A model generated the notes under the pieces. That model had not been told where the DNA came from, did not search any database, and was given only the letters and a program-made list of their open reading frames with translations. The position numbers and the translations under genes were made by a program. From assembly GCF_001995215.1 (NCBI RefSeq), contig NZ_MUXN01000026.1, positions 124,001-188,000 on the forward strand: a DNA stretch of 64,000 bases. Direction: 5' to 3'. This DNA comes from Amycolatopsis azurea DSM 43854 (GTDB taxonomy: Bacteria; Actinomycetota; Actinomycetes; Mycobacteriales; Pseudonocardiaceae). Of the stretch, positions 1 to 8,511 are shown piece by piece. Position 1 is the first letter of the stretch. Each line of letters begins with the position of its first letter.

Positions 1-509
1 GACGGTGAGGTCGGGCCGACGGTCAGCCTGGTGCCGTCGTAGAGCAGCACGTCCAGCTCACGGACGACGTCGACTGTGCGACCGTAGGCGACCGAATGCG
101 ATCCGCAGGCGTTGTTGCCGATCATCCCGCCGATCGTGCAGCGCGAATGCGTCGACGGGTCGGGGCCGAATCGGAGCCCGTGCGGCGCGGCGAGCGCCTG
201 GAGGTGGTCGAGGACGGTTCCGGGCTCGACCCGCGCGGTCCGTGCCTCGGGATCGAGGCCGAGAACGCCGCCGAGGTGACGTGACGTGTCGATCACGACG
301 CCGGGCCCGCACGAGTTGCCCGCCACGCTGGTGCCGCCGCCGCGGGCGATCACCGGCAGCCCCGCCTCGCGGCAGGCGCCGACGGCCGCGATCACCTCGT
401 CGACGCTCCGCGGCAGCACCACGCCCTTGGGCACGTGCCGGTAGTTGGAGGCATCGGTCGTGTACAGCGCCAGTGTCGCGGCGTCGGCCAGGATCTCCAC
501 GGAGTCCAT
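1..509 (-). CDS. FAD-binding oxidase/dehydrogenase (GlcD-like), C-terminus cut by window edge
   Basis: N-terminal 169 codons of an FAD-linked oxidoreductase of the PCMH/GlcD type. The start is ATG at 509, and the codon directly upstream in frame is TGA, so it cannot begin earlier by more than that codon. The visible part is the FAD-binding subdomain: PKGVVLPRSVDEV, then the pyrophosphate-binding run ARGGGTSVAGNSCGPG, then TIGGMIGNNACGSHSVAYG, all typical of D-lactate/glycolate-type oxidases. The substrate domain, and any C-terminal Fe-S region, lie outside the window, so substrate is unknown. It is divergent from the histidine kinase gene with less than 100 bases between starts. Confidence 0.85.
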   Translation of the reverse strand, partial: MDSVEILADAATLALYTTDASNYRHVPKGVVLPRSVDEVIAAVGACREAGLPVIARGGGTSVAGNSCGPGVVIDTSRHLGGVLGLDPEARTARVEPGTVLDHLQALAAPHGLRFGPDPSTHSRCTIGGMIGNNACGSHSVAYGRTVDVVRELDVLLYDGTRLTVGPTSP

Positions 510-596
510 TCAAGACAACCGCGGGCCAGGATGCATAGCCGGACCCTCTCCAGTCGGGTATGTCCGAAAGCCGCTCCGGTGTGCGATCGTGAGCGC

Positions 597-1769
597 GTGA
601 CGGCGAGACGGCAGGTCGCTGAAGACCTCGCCGCCGAGCACAGCGCGGTGCTCGGCGGGCTTCTTCGCGAGCGCGAAGAGCTGCTCGCGACCCTCGACCG
701 GGTCGCCGCGCTCAACGGCACCGCGCGGCTGATCCGCGAGTCGATCGGCACGCATTCCGGTTTCGTCGCCGAACTGACCGGACCCGAACAGGCGGTGATC
801 CGCTGGATGTCGGGCACCCGCACGGACGCGCTGCAGGACCTCGCCGTGCCCATCGGCCAGGGCATCGGCGGCCGCGTGCTCGCGCTGGGCAGGCCGGTCC
901 GGGTCAACGACTACGTCAGCTCGCAGAGCATCACCCACCAGTTCGACGCGCAGGTGCGTGGCGAGGGCCTCGCCGCGATGATCGCCGTCCCGATCTTCAG
1001 CGGGACCGAGACCGTCGCCGTCGCGTACGCCGCCATGCGCGAGCCCCGCGACTTCGGCGACGACGCCGTCCAGTCCCTCGAAGACATCGCCGGCGAGGCG
1101 GGCCGCGCACTCAAACTGGCGTCGGTCGCCGAGGCCGACCGTGAGACGGCCCTGTCCGCGGAACGGCTCCGGATGCAGAGCGCGCTGCACGATTCGGTCG
1201 GCGCGCTGCTGTTCTCCATCGGCGTCCAGGTCCGGAACCTGCACGAGGACATCAGCGACAACCCGGCGCTCGAATCGCGGTTGCGGAGGCTGGAAGGCGA
1301 CGTTTCGGCCGCGTCGCGGGCGTTGCGCGAGTCGCTGCTGGCGTTGTCGGAGTCGAGCCCGGAACGCGCGCTGCCGGTGGAACTCGCCGAGCACTGCCGC
1401 TCGTTCCAGGCCCGCTGCGGTGTCCCGGCACGGTTCGTCCAGCTCGCGCAGGTGCCGCGACTGGACGCCGAACGCACCGGACTGCTGGTGGCGGCGGTCC
1501 GGGAGGGCCTGCTCAACGTCGAGAAACACGCGGGCGCGCTGTCCGTCGTGGTCAGCCTGCTGCCCAGCGAAGACGGCGTGCAGGTGGTCGTCGCCGACGA
1601 CGGGACCGGCCATCGCACCGAAGACACGGGAGAACCGGGCACCGGGATGGGGCTGCGCGCGCTGGCCGAACGCGCCGCGCGGCTCGGCGGCCGGGTCAGC
1701 CTGGTCCGCGACGAGGAAGACGGCTGCACGCTGCGCGCTTGGGTGCCGGAACCGTGCCGTCGCCGGTGA
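597..1769 (+). CDS. GAF-domain sensor histidine kinase (HisKA_3, NarL-partner type)
   Basis: Soluble sensor kinase of about 390 residues. A GAF domain (about 35-175) would sense a small ligand or redox signal. A dimerisation/phosphoacceptor region follows with the H-box LHDSVGALLFSIG (His198), and a C-terminal HATPase_c domain with the N-box EGLLNVEKHAG, G1 ADDGTG and G2 GTGMGLRALAERA. There is no membrane segment, so it acts in the cytoplasm. I chose GTG 597 because the frame upstream runs through the divergent oxidase start and shows no domain; a later GTG is possible and no clear Shine-Dalgarno is visible. Its stop overlaps the response regulator start (GTGA), so the two are translationally coupled and should form a cognate pair. 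Confidence 0.85.
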   Translation: MTARRQVAEDLAAEHSAVLGGLLREREELLATLDRVAALNGTARLIRESIGTHSGFVAELTGPEQAVIRWMSGTRTDALQDLAVPIGQGIGGRVLALGRPVRVNDYVSSQSITHQFDAQVRGEGLAAMIAVPIFSGTETVAVAYAAMREPRDFGDDAVQSLEDIAGEAGRALKLASVAEADRETALSAERLRMQSALHDSVGALLFSIGVQVRNLHEDISDNPALESRLRRLEGDVSAASRALRESLLALSESSPERALPVELAEHCRSFQARCGVPARFVQLAQVPRLDAERTGLLVAAVREGLLNVEKHAGALSVVVSLLPSEDGVQVVVADDGTGHRTEDTGEPGTGMGLRALAERAARLGGRVSLVRDEEDGCTLRAWVPEPCRRR

Positions 1770-2380
1770 CCGTGCTCGTCGTGGACGACCATCCGGTGGT
1801 CCGCGACGGAGTGAGCCTGCTGCTGCGCTACGACCCGGCGATGACCGTGGTCGGCTCGGCCGAGACCGGCCGGTCCGCGATCCGGCGCGCGGGTGAGCTG
1901 GAGCCGGCGCTGATCCTCCTGGACCTGCGGTTGCCGGACATGCTCGCGCCCGAGGTCATCGCGGAACTCCGGCGGGTGCATCCGGCCGGGCGGATCGTGG
2001 TGTTCACCGCGCACGGCGACCATCAGGGGGTGCGGGCCGCGCTGGATTCCGGGGCGCACGGCTGCCTGCTCAAGGACGTCGCCGGGACGGATCTGGTGGC
2101 GGCGTTGCGGCAGGTGCTCAAGGGTGAGCGCGTCGTCGACCCGCGCATCTTCCCCGACGACGGTCAGCGGTCCGACGCGCTGGCCCGCAGCGGTCTGACC
2201 CGGCGCGAGTACGAGGTCCTGCGGCTGGCCGCGCAGGGGCAGACGAATCCGGAGATCGCGGAGTCGACCGGGCTGGCGCGGAACACGGTGAAGACCTACC
2301 TCCAGTCCGCGCTGCACAAACTCGGCGCGCGGAACCGGGTCGAAGCCATCGGCAAGGCCTCCGAAGCCGGCCTCCTCTAG
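1766..2380 (+). CDS. NarL/LuxR-family response regulator
   Basis: About 204 residues. The receiver domain carries the acidic pair (VLVVDDHPVVRDG) and the phosphoacceptor Asp in LILLDLRLPD, with the switch Lys in CLLKDVAG. The C-terminal LuxR helix-turn-helix reads LTRREYEVLRLAAQGQTNPE and ends in a typical VEAIGKASEAGLL. GTG 1766 overlaps the kinase stop by four bases; TTG 1739 and GTG 1754 are in-frame alternatives. It is the DNA-binding output of the GAF kinase. The liv-type transporter that follows on the same strand is a possible target by proximity only. Confidence 0.88.
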   Translation: MTVLVVDDHPVVRDGVSLLLRYDPAMTVVGSAETGRSAIRRAGELEPALILLDLRLPDMLAPEVIAELRRVHPAGRIVVFTAHGDHQGVRAALDSGAHGCLLKDVAGTDLVAALRQVLKGERVVDPRIFPDDGQRSDALARSGLTRREYEVLRLAAQGQTNPEIAESTGLARNTVKTYLQSALHKLGARNRVEAIGKASEAGLL

Positions 2381-2387
2381 CCCGCGT

Positions 2388-2442
2388 TTCGTCCTCTGGA
2401 TGCGGTAGTTCGTGCTACCGACTACCGCATCCAGAGGACGAA
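2388..2442. repeat. 21-bp perfect inverted repeat, GAGGAC family; possible terminator
   Basis: Arms 2388-2408 and 2422-2442 are exact reverse complements separated by 13 bases. The hairpin starts 8 bases after the response regulator stop and could end that transcript, but no T-run follows. The arm core (CAGAGGACGAATTGCG) resembles the repeats at 9994, 10119, 17756 and 56370, so this is a member of a dispersed intergenic family as well as a candidate terminator. Confidence 0.7.
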
Positions 2443-2562
2443 TTGCGCCGTGTCCGTTTTGTAGCCGGGCACCTCTCCACGTGGGGGTAACGCGGCGGAG
2501 AGTGCCCACGCAGGATGACCGCCACCGATCGTGACTCGCGTCACACGAACGGAGGAGGCGGC

Positions 2563-3354
2563 TTGCTGAGTGTCCGTGATCTTCAGGTGCGGTACGGCCG
2601 ATCGATGGCCGCACTGCACGGGGTCGACCTCGACGTCTCACCTGACGGGGTGTTGGCCGTCCTCGGCAGCAACGGCGCCGGGAAATCGACCCTGCTGCGG
2701 ACGATCTCCGGCACGCTGCGCATGCACCGGGGCTCGGTTTCCGCGGGTGAGGTGCGTTACGACGGCACACCACTGACCAAAGTGGACCCGGCCCGCATCG
2801 TCGGGCTCGGTGTGGTCGGCGTCCCCGAAGGCCGCCAGGTGTTCGCGCGGATGACGGTCGAGGAGAACCTCCGCGCGGGCGGGATCGGCGCCCGCTCCCC
2901 TTCGCAGCGCGCCGCCGCGCGCAAACGCGTCGACGAGCTCTTCCCCGTCCTGTCCGAGCGGGCCAAACAACGCGCCGGCCTGCTGTCCGGCGGTGAGCAG
3001 CAAATGCTCGCGATCGGCCGCGCGCTGATGTCCGGGCCGCGGCTGCTGCTGCTCGACGAACCTTCGCTCGGGCTCGCGCCGAAGATCGTCGAGCGGATCG
3101 GCGCCATCATCCGCGAGATCCACGAGCAGGGCACGGCCGTGGTGCTGGTCGAGCAGAACGCCGTGATGGCGCTGCGCGTCGCCGATCACGCGATCGTCCT
3201 CGAAGTCGGCCGCGTCGCGCTCGCCGGGACGACGGCCGAACTCGCGGCGAGCGAGGAAGTCCAGCGGCTTTACCTCGGTGGTCACGCGGAGGCGGAAGCC
3301 GTCGACGCCCGCGAGCATCGCGCGGGCCGGAGCCTGTCGAGGTGGGCCGGATGA
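2563..3354 (+). CDS. livF: LivF-type ABC transporter ATP-binding protein
   Basis: About 263 residues; ATPase subunit of a branched-chain amino acid/urea (HAAT) type importer. It shows Walker A LGSNGAGKST, the signature LSGGEQQMLAIGRALM, Walker B LLLLDEPSLGLAP and the H-loop region replaced by VLVEQNAVMAL, a LivF hallmark. I place the start at TTG 2563 because a strong Shine-Dalgarno (GGAGGAGG, 2551-2558) sits just upstream and the family begins there (LLSVRDLQVRYG); ATG 2515 is the in-frame alternative. Its stop overlaps the next gene by ATGA. First gene of a five-gene operon. Confidence 0.9.
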   Translation: MLSVRDLQVRYGRSMAALHGVDLDVSPDGVLAVLGSNGAGKSTLLRTISGTLRMHRGSVSAGEVRYDGTPLTKVDPARIVGLGVVGVPEGRQVFARMTVEENLRAGGIGARSPSQRAAARKRVDELFPVLSERAKQRAGLLSGGEQQMLAIGRALMSGPRLLLLDEPSLGLAPKIVERIGAIIREIHEQGTAVVLVEQNAVMALRVADHAIVLEVGRVALAGTTAELAASEEVQRLYLGGHAEAEAVDAREHRAGRSLSRWAG

Positions 3355-4127
3355 CGCCGCCCGAGTTGCACATCGAGAACGTGACCCTGCGCTTCGGCGG
3401 GATCCGGGCACTGGACGACGTCTCCTTCAGCGTCGGCTCCGGTTCGCTGCACGCGCTCATCGGCCCGAACGGCGCCGGGAAGTCCAGCTGCTTCAACGTG
3501 ATCAGCGGCCTCTACCGGGCGAACTCCGGCCGGGTCCGGCTCGGCGACACCGTCCTTTCCGGACTCCCACCGCACCGGCTCGCCGGGCTGGGCGTCGGCC
3601 GGTCGTTCCAGAACGCCGCCCTCTCCCCCTGTTCGACCGTGCTCGACAACGTCATGCTCGGACGGCACGCGCTGACCAAGGGCGGTTTCCTCGCCTGCGG
3701 CCTCCGGATGCCGTGGACGACACGGGCCGAACGGCGGCATTCCGCGCGGGCCAAGGAGATCTGCGACTTCCTCGGCATCGGCGCACTGGTCGGCCTCCCG
3801 GTCGGGGCGCTGCCCTACGGCGCGGTGAAACGCGTCGACCTCGCCCGCGCGCTCGCCGTCGAACCGGTCCTGCTCCTGCTCGACGAACCGGCGGCCGGGA
3901 TGAACGCGACCGAGACCGCCGAACTGGCAGGCACGATCCGCGACGTCCGCGACGAACTCGGCATCTCGATCCTGCTCGTCGAACACGACATGGGGCTGGT
4001 GATGGGCATCGCGGACCGGGTCACCGTCCTGGACTTCGGCAAGCGCATCGCGGACGGCACCCCGGCCGAGGTCCAGTCGGATCCGGACGTGATCAGGGCA
4101 TACCTCGGCACGGAGGCCACGGCGTGA
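3351..4127 (+). CDS. livG: LivG-type ABC transporter ATP-binding protein
   Basis: About 258 residues; second ATPase of the HAAT importer. It shows Walker A GPNGAGKSS, an ABC motif region PYGAVKRVDLARAL (relaxed signature typical of LivG), Walker B LLLLDEPAAGMN and the switch His in LLVEHDMGLVMG. ATG 3351 overlaps the livF stop by four bases; the in-frame GTG 3342 is less likely. It is coupled to the permease gene by a GTGA overlap. The LivF/LivG pair drives transport through the LivH/LivM channel. Confidence 0.92.
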   Translation: MTPPELHIENVTLRFGGIRALDDVSFSVGSGSLHALIGPNGAGKSSCFNVISGLYRANSGRVRLGDTVLSGLPPHRLAGLGVGRSFQNAALSPCSTVLDNVMLGRHALTKGGFLACGLRMPWTTRAERRHSARAKEICDFLGIGALVGLPVGALPYGAVKRVDLARALAVEPVLLLLDEPAAGMNATETAELAGTIRDVRDELGISILLVEHDMGLVMGIADRVTVLDFGKRIADGTPAEVQSDPDVIRAYLGTEATA

Positions 4128-5002
4128 ACACTTTCCTGCAACTCGTGGTGAACGGACTCGGCAAGGGCGCGGTGTTCGCGTTGCTGGCACTGGGTTTCGT
4201 GATCATCTTCAAGGCCACCGAGGTGGTCAACTTCGCGCACGGCTCGCTCGTGCTCTTCGGCGGCTACCTGGTCGTCGTGACCCGCGAATCGCTCGGCTGG
4301 GCGGGCGCGTCACTCGTCGGCGTCGTCTCGGCCGGCCTGCTCGCCCTGCTCCTGGAACGGTTCCTGCTGTCCCGCTCGCGGCACGCGGACGCGAACAGCC
4401 TGGCGTTGCTGACCATCGGCGTCGACGTGATCATCACCGAGGAGATCGTGCGACGCCTGGGTGTCACGTTGCCGTTCCTCGGCGACGCCTGGGACGCGCG
4501 GCCGTTCCAGCTCGGCGGGATCACGCTGTTCCGCACGCATCTGGTGGCGCTGCTCGTCGCCGCCGTGCTGATCACCGCGTTCACCCTCGCGTTCAAGTAC
4601 TCGAACTGGGGTGTCGCGATGCGGGCCCAGGCCGAGAACCGGGAGGCCGCCGCGCTGATGGGGATCCGCAGTTCCCGGGTGACGGCGACCGCGTGGCTGG
4701 TCGCCGGGGTGCTCGCCGGGGTCGCGGTGCTGTTCATCGCCACCCAGGACTTCTCCGGCGCGGGCCTCTCCCGCGGCACGCACTCCATCGCGCTCGCGGC
4801 GTTCCCCGCGGCCATCCTCGGCGGGCTGGACTCGACCGCGGGCGCGGTGGTGGGCGGCTTGGTCGTCGGCCTCGTCGAGGCGCTTTCGGCGCAGTACGTG
4901 TCGTTCGACTTCTCCAAGAGCGCGGTCTTCCTGGTGATGCTCGTGGTCCTGGTGGTGCGGCCGTCGGGGTTGTTCGGGACGAGGGAGAGCACACGTGTCT
5001 GA
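4124..5002 (+). CDS. livH: LivH-type ABC permease
   Basis: About 292 residues and highly hydrophobic. The N-terminus (FLQLVVNGLGKGAVFALLAL) and the EVVNFAHGSLVLFGGY segment are characteristic of LivH. A MRAQAENREAAALMGI loop follows, the conserved cytoplasmic coupling loop of this permease class. The length matches the family. The GTG start overlaps the livG stop (GTGA). It forms the inner-membrane channel together with LivM. Confidence 0.92.
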   Translation: MNTFLQLVVNGLGKGAVFALLALGFVIIFKATEVVNFAHGSLVLFGGYLVVVTRESLGWAGASLVGVVSAGLLALLLERFLLSRSRHADANSLALLTIGVDVIITEEIVRRLGVTLPFLGDAWDARPFQLGGITLFRTHLVALLVAAVLITAFTLAFKYSNWGVAMRAQAENREAAALMGIRSSRVTATAWLVAGVLAGVAVLFIATQDFSGAGLSRGTHSIALAAFPAAILGGLDSTAGAVVGGLVVGLVEALSAQYVSFDFSKSAVFLVMLVVLVVRPSGLFGTRESTRV

Positions 5003-6152
5003 CACCGCCGTGAAAACCCCCGCCGCCGCTCCCCCGACGCCGCCCGCGAAACGCGATCGGACGCGGCTGCTGCGGGCCTTGGCTTGGATCGCGCTGCTCG
5101 TCGTCCTGCTCGCCATCCCGCTGTACCTCGACGCCGCCTGGCTGAAGGCCGGGCAGTACATGATGATCGGCGGGGTCGGCGCGATCGGGCTGACCCTGTT
5201 GGTCGGGCAGGCCGGGCAATTGTCGCTGGCGCACGCGTTCTTCCTGCTGGCGGGCGCGACCGGCTACACCGTACTTTCCGGACCGGCAGACGACGAGCGC
5301 GTGGTCGGGCTCGGCCTCGATCCCGGCCTGTCGCTTCTCGGCGCGGTGGCCATCGCCGCGTTGCTGGGCCTGGCGTTCGCCCCGGTTTCCGGGCGGCTGC
5401 GCGGGATCTACCTCGGTGTCGCATCGCTGTCCCTGGTGTTCCTGGGGCTCTACTTCGGACAGTCCGCCGAGACGCTGACCGGCGGGACGTCCACCGGCCG
5501 AGCCCCTCAGCCGTTCTCGCTGTTCGGATTCCCGTTCACCAACGACGGACCCGAAATCGAGCTGATGGGCGTGCCGATCCGGCAGGCGGAACGGCTCTGG
5601 TACCTGTTCCTGCTGCTGACCGTGCTCGCGTTCGTGATCGCCAAGGCGGCGGTGCGCAGCCGGATCGGCCGGTCGTGGCGGGCTGTGCGGGACAACGAAG
5701 CCGCCGCGTCCGTGATGGGCGTCAGCGTCACGAGGGCCAAGGCGGGCGCGTTCGCGGTCTCCTCGGCCTACGCGGGGCTCGCGGGCGCGATGACCGTGCT
5801 GTGGTTCGACATCCTCAAACCCGACGAGAGCGAATTCGGCACGTACGGCATCAACATCTCCATCGCCTTCCTGGCCATGGTGATCATCGGGGGACTCGGC
5901 TCGGTGCCCGGCGCGCTGGTGGGCGCGCTGATCGTCAACGGGCTGCCGCAGGTGCTTTCGCTGTACTCCGCCGATCTCGGCTGGTTCTCCGGAACCGGGG
6001 ACGGCGCCCTGACCCCGATCCTGGTCAGCTCGTTCGTCTACGGCGCCGCGATCATCCTCGTGGTGCTCTTCGAACCGGGCGGGCTCGCCGCGATCGGACG
6101 CCGGATCACCGCACCGAGGAAACACCGTCACCCAGAGGAGCAAGGCAGATGA
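4995..6152 (+). CDS. livM: LivM-type ABC permease
   Basis: About 385 residues with roughly ten membrane segments after a short Pro/Ala-rich cytoplasmic N-terminus. Conserved LivM features are GAIGLTLLVGQAGQLSLAHA, GVASLSLVFLGLYF and the coupling loop AVRDNEAAASVMGVSV. GTG 4995 has a purine-rich ribosome site (GAGGGAGAGC, 4981-4990) and overlaps livH by eight bases. The stop overlaps the substrate-binding gene by ATGA. Partner of LivH. Confidence 0.92.
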   Translation: MSDTAVKTPAAAPPTPPAKRDRTRLLRALAWIALLVVLLAIPLYLDAAWLKAGQYMMIGGVGAIGLTLLVGQAGQLSLAHAFFLLAGATGYTVLSGPADDERVVGLGLDPGLSLLGAVAIAALLGLAFAPVSGRLRGIYLGVASLSLVFLGLYFGQSAETLTGGTSTGRAPQPFSLFGFPFTNDGPEIELMGVPIRQAERLWYLFLLLTVLAFVIAKAAVRSRIGRSWRAVRDNEAAASVMGVSVTRAKAGAFAVSSAYAGLAGAMTVLWFDILKPDESEFGTYGINISIAFLAMVIIGGLGSVPGALVGALIVNGLPQVLSLYSADLGWFSGTGDGALTPILVSSFVYGAAIILVVLFEPGGLAAIGRRITAPRKHRHPEEQGR

Positions 6153-7399
6153 AGCGCACATATCCGGTCGTCGCGTTGGCGGCGGCCCTCGCCCTCTCGG
6201 CGTGCAGCACGAAGGCGGGCGACTCGGGGGCCTCGGGGGCGGACGGTTCGGGCGTCAAGGCAGGCAAAGGGGTGACGTCGTCGGAGATCACCCTCGGCGT
6301 GATGACCGACAAGACCGGGGTGTTCAAGAACCTCGGGCTCGGCATCACCCAGGGGAACGAGTTGTGGGCCAAGGACTTCAACGCCGCGGGCGGGGCGTGC
6401 GGGCGCCAGGTCAAACTGGAGACCGTCGACCACGGCTACAAGGCGGACACGGCGAAGACGCTGTACCCGCAGATCGAGCCGAAGGTCCTCGGGTTCGTGC
6501 AACTGCTCGGCTCGCCGGTGGTGGCCGCGCTGAAACAGAACATCGCGTCGGACAAGACCGTCGCCGCGCCCGCGTCGTGGTCTTCGGAACTGCTCGACAA
6601 CCAGTACGTGATGATCGTCGGCACGACCTACGACCTGGAGATCATCGACGGTCTTTCCTACCTCCAGGAACAGGGTCTGGTGAAGGACGGCGACACGATC
6701 GGGCACGTCTACATCGACGGTGAGTACGGCAAGAACGGCCTGCGCGGATCGCAGTTCTACGCGAAGAAGCACAATCTGACCGTCAAGGAAGTCAAGATCA
6801 CTTCCACCGACAACGACCTCACGAACATCGTCACCGGGCTCAAGGGTGACGGCGTCAAGGCCATCGTCCTGACCACCACGCCGGCGCAGACCGGGTCCGC
6901 GCTCGCGGCGAACAAGGCACTCGGGCTGAACGTCCCCGTGCTCGGCAACAACCCGACGTTCGATCCCGTGCTGCTCAAGAGCCCGGCCGCGAACGCGCTG
7001 GACAAGCTGACGATCGTCGCCAGCAGCGTCCCGTTCTCCGCCGACATCCCCAAGGCCAAGGAGGTCGCCACGAAGTACAAGGCGGCGTACAAGGAGACCC
7101 CGAACGGCGGGGTCCCCTACGGCTACGCGGTCGGCGAGGTGTGGGGCGCGGTGCTCAAGAAGGCCTGCGAGAACAAGGATCTGACCCGCGAGGGTGTCGC
7201 CGCGGCGCTGAAGCAGACGACGTCGGCGAGCACGGAGGATCTGGTGGCGGCGCTGGACTTCTCGAAAGCGGGCACCCCGGCGACGCGCCAGGTGTACGCG
7301 GCGACACCGGACGCGTCGGCCGAGGGCGGGGTCCGCTACGTCAAGCCGCTGTTCGAGGCTCCCGAGGCGAAGGAGTACGTGGCTCCGCACCAGAAGTGA
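6149..7399 (+). CDS. livK: LivK-type substrate-binding lipoprotein of the ABC importer
   Basis: About 416 residues. A lipoprotein signal peptide (MKRTYPVVALAAALALSACS, lipobox LSAC) anchors it to the outer face of the membrane. The mature part is a type I periplasmic binding fold (Peripla_BP_6), beginning with VTSSEITLGVMTDKTGVFKN. Ligand cannot be told from sequence; branched-chain amino acids, amides or urea are all possible. The 3' end overlaps the convergent dehydrogenase gene by 59 bases. A strong hairpin inside that gene (7421-7459) lies 21 bases past this stop and probably ends the operon transcript. Confidence 0.9.
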   Translation: MKRTYPVVALAAALALSACSTKAGDSGASGADGSGVKAGKGVTSSEITLGVMTDKTGVFKNLGLGITQGNELWAKDFNAAGGACGRQVKLETVDHGYKADTAKTLYPQIEPKVLGFVQLLGSPVVAALKQNIASDKTVAAPASWSSELLDNQYVMIVGTTYDLEIIDGLSYLQEQGLVKDGDTIGHVYIDGEYGKNGLRGSQFYAKKHNLTVKEVKITSTDNDLTNIVTGLKGDGVKAIVLTTTPAQTGSALAANKALGLNVPVLGNNPTFDPVLLKSPAANALDKLTIVASSVPFSADIPKAKEVATKYKAAYKETPNGGVPYGYAVGEVWGAVLKKACENKDLTREGVAAALKQTTSASTEDLVAALDFSKAGTPATRQVYAATPDASAEGGVRYVKPLFEAPEAKEYVAPHQK

Positions 7400-8399
7400 G
7401 CCTGGCTTCGGCGAGTGCGTCCGCTTCGGCCAACGGCGTGGTGCCGTTGGCCGAAGCGGCGTCGAGGATTCTTTGGGTGGTCTGTTCCAGGGCCGCGACG
7501 CGGCCGAGCGCCTGGTCGTGAGTGAGGTTTTCGGCCTCGCGGCCGAGGGTGTAGACGACTCCCCCGGCGCTCGCGACGAAATCCGGGATCCACAGGACGC
7601 CCCTGGCGGCGAGGTCGTCCGCCACCGCGTCGTCGGTGAGCTGATTGTTGGCCGGGCCGACGACGAGCGGCGCGGCGACCTCGGCTCCGGGACCGAACAC
7701 GCCGCCGACGGCCGCCGGGATCAGGACGTCGGCCTCGATCGCGAGCACCTGCTCCGTCCCGACCTTGCGGAGCCCTCGTTCCTCGGCGGCCGCGAGCCGT
7801 CGTTCGTCCACATCGGACACGATGACCTCGGCGCCCTGCCCGGCCAGTGCGGCGGCCAGCTGCGCGCCGACCGAGCCGTAGCCGCTGATGACCACCCTGC
7901 GGCCGTTCATCTCGTCGCCGCCGAAGACGGACCTCGCCCCGGCCCTCAGCGCGGCGAGCACCCCGACGGCGGTCGGGCCGCTGGAGGAACCGGTGCCGCC
8001 GTGCTCCTCGGGTACGCAGAACACGTGCGGCGTCCGCTCGCGCAGCACGAGCATGTCCTCCGGACCGGTTCCGACGTCCGGACCGGCGCGATACGCGCCG
8101 TCGAGTGACGCGATGAGGTCGCCGTGGTCGAGCAGGATCGCGCGGCGCTGCTCGGGCGTCGGCACGCTGTCGAGCGCGACGACACTCTTGCCGCCGCCGA
8201 AGTCCAGGCCCGCGACGGCGCATTTACGGGTCATCGCCGCGGACAGCCGGAGGACGTCGTCGATCGCGTCGTGGACGCGCGGATAGACCTTGAACCGGCA
8301 GCCGCCGACGGCCGGGCCGAGCGCGCTCGAATGCACGGCGACCATCGTGGTCACCCCCGACCGGCGCCCCCGCCGGACGACCAGCTCCTGTACGGACAT
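7341..8399 (-). CDS. vdh: Glu/Leu/Phe/Val-type amino acid dehydrogenase, probable valine/leucine dehydrogenase
   Basis: About 352 residues. It deaminates branched-chain amino acids to 2-oxo acids with NAD+. Catalytic-domain motifs are VGGCRFKVYP and MTRKCAVAGLDFGGGKS (substrate and catalytic Lys). The Rossmann domain shows VVISGYGSVGAQLAAALAGQ followed by VSDVDE. Length matches valine/leucine dehydrogenases, whose 2-oxo acids feed branched fatty acid or polyketide starter units in actinomycetes. It is divergent from an Lrp/AsnC gene across a palindromic operator, so leucine-responsive control is likely. Next to it lies a liv-type importer, which fits amino acid uptake and catabolism. The exact substrate is not proven. 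Confidence 0.85.
   Translation of the reverse strand: MSVQELVVRRGRRSGVTTMVAVHSSALGPAVGGCRFKVYPRVHDAIDDVLRLSAAMTRKCAVAGLDFGGGKSVVALDSVPTPEQRRAILLDHGDLIASLDGAYRAGPDVGTGPEDMLVLRERTPHVFCVPEEHGGTGSSSGPTAVGVLAALRAGARSVFGGDEMNGRRVVISGYGSVGAQLAAALAGQGAEVIVSDVDERRLAAAEERGLRKVGTEQVLAIEADVLIPAAVGGVFGPGAEVAAPLVVGPANNQLTDDAVADDLAARGVLWIPDFVASAGGVVYTLGREAENLTHDQALGRVAALEQTTQRILDAASANGTTPLAEADALAEARLTSGAEPRTPSPREPRTAA
7421..7459 (+). terminator. Hairpin terminator of the liv operon lying inside the vdh coding region
   Basis: A 17-bp perfect inverted repeat (7421-7437 with 7443-7459) and a 5-nt loop lies just past the livK stop. On the other strand it encodes part of the vdh C-terminus around ANGTTPLAEA. 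No T-run follows, as is common in high-GC actinobacteria, so terminator function is inferred from position and stem strength. Confidence 0.6.
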
Positions 8400-8470
8400 T
8401 TCGCTCCTCTTCCACGCAATCAGTCACCTACTCGCGCTGAAGTTAGGGTGATCGTCAGGCTTGTGGAGGT

Positions 8471-8493
8471 CTTGCCGAACGATATTCGGCAAG
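8471..8493. promoter_or_regulatory. Perfect palindrome between vdh and lrp, candidate Lrp/AsnC operator
   Basis: CTTGCCGAA (8471-8479), 5-nt spacer CGATA, then TTCGGCAAG (8485-8493). It lies in the 112-bp divergent intergenic region, 18 bases before the lrp start and about 70 from the vdh start. Lrp/AsnC dimers bind partly palindromic sites with AT-rich centres, and this spacer is AT-containing in a GC-rich genome. Function is inferred. Confidence 0.65.
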
Positions 8494-8511
8494 ACGAGGA
8501 AGGGAGCGCGC

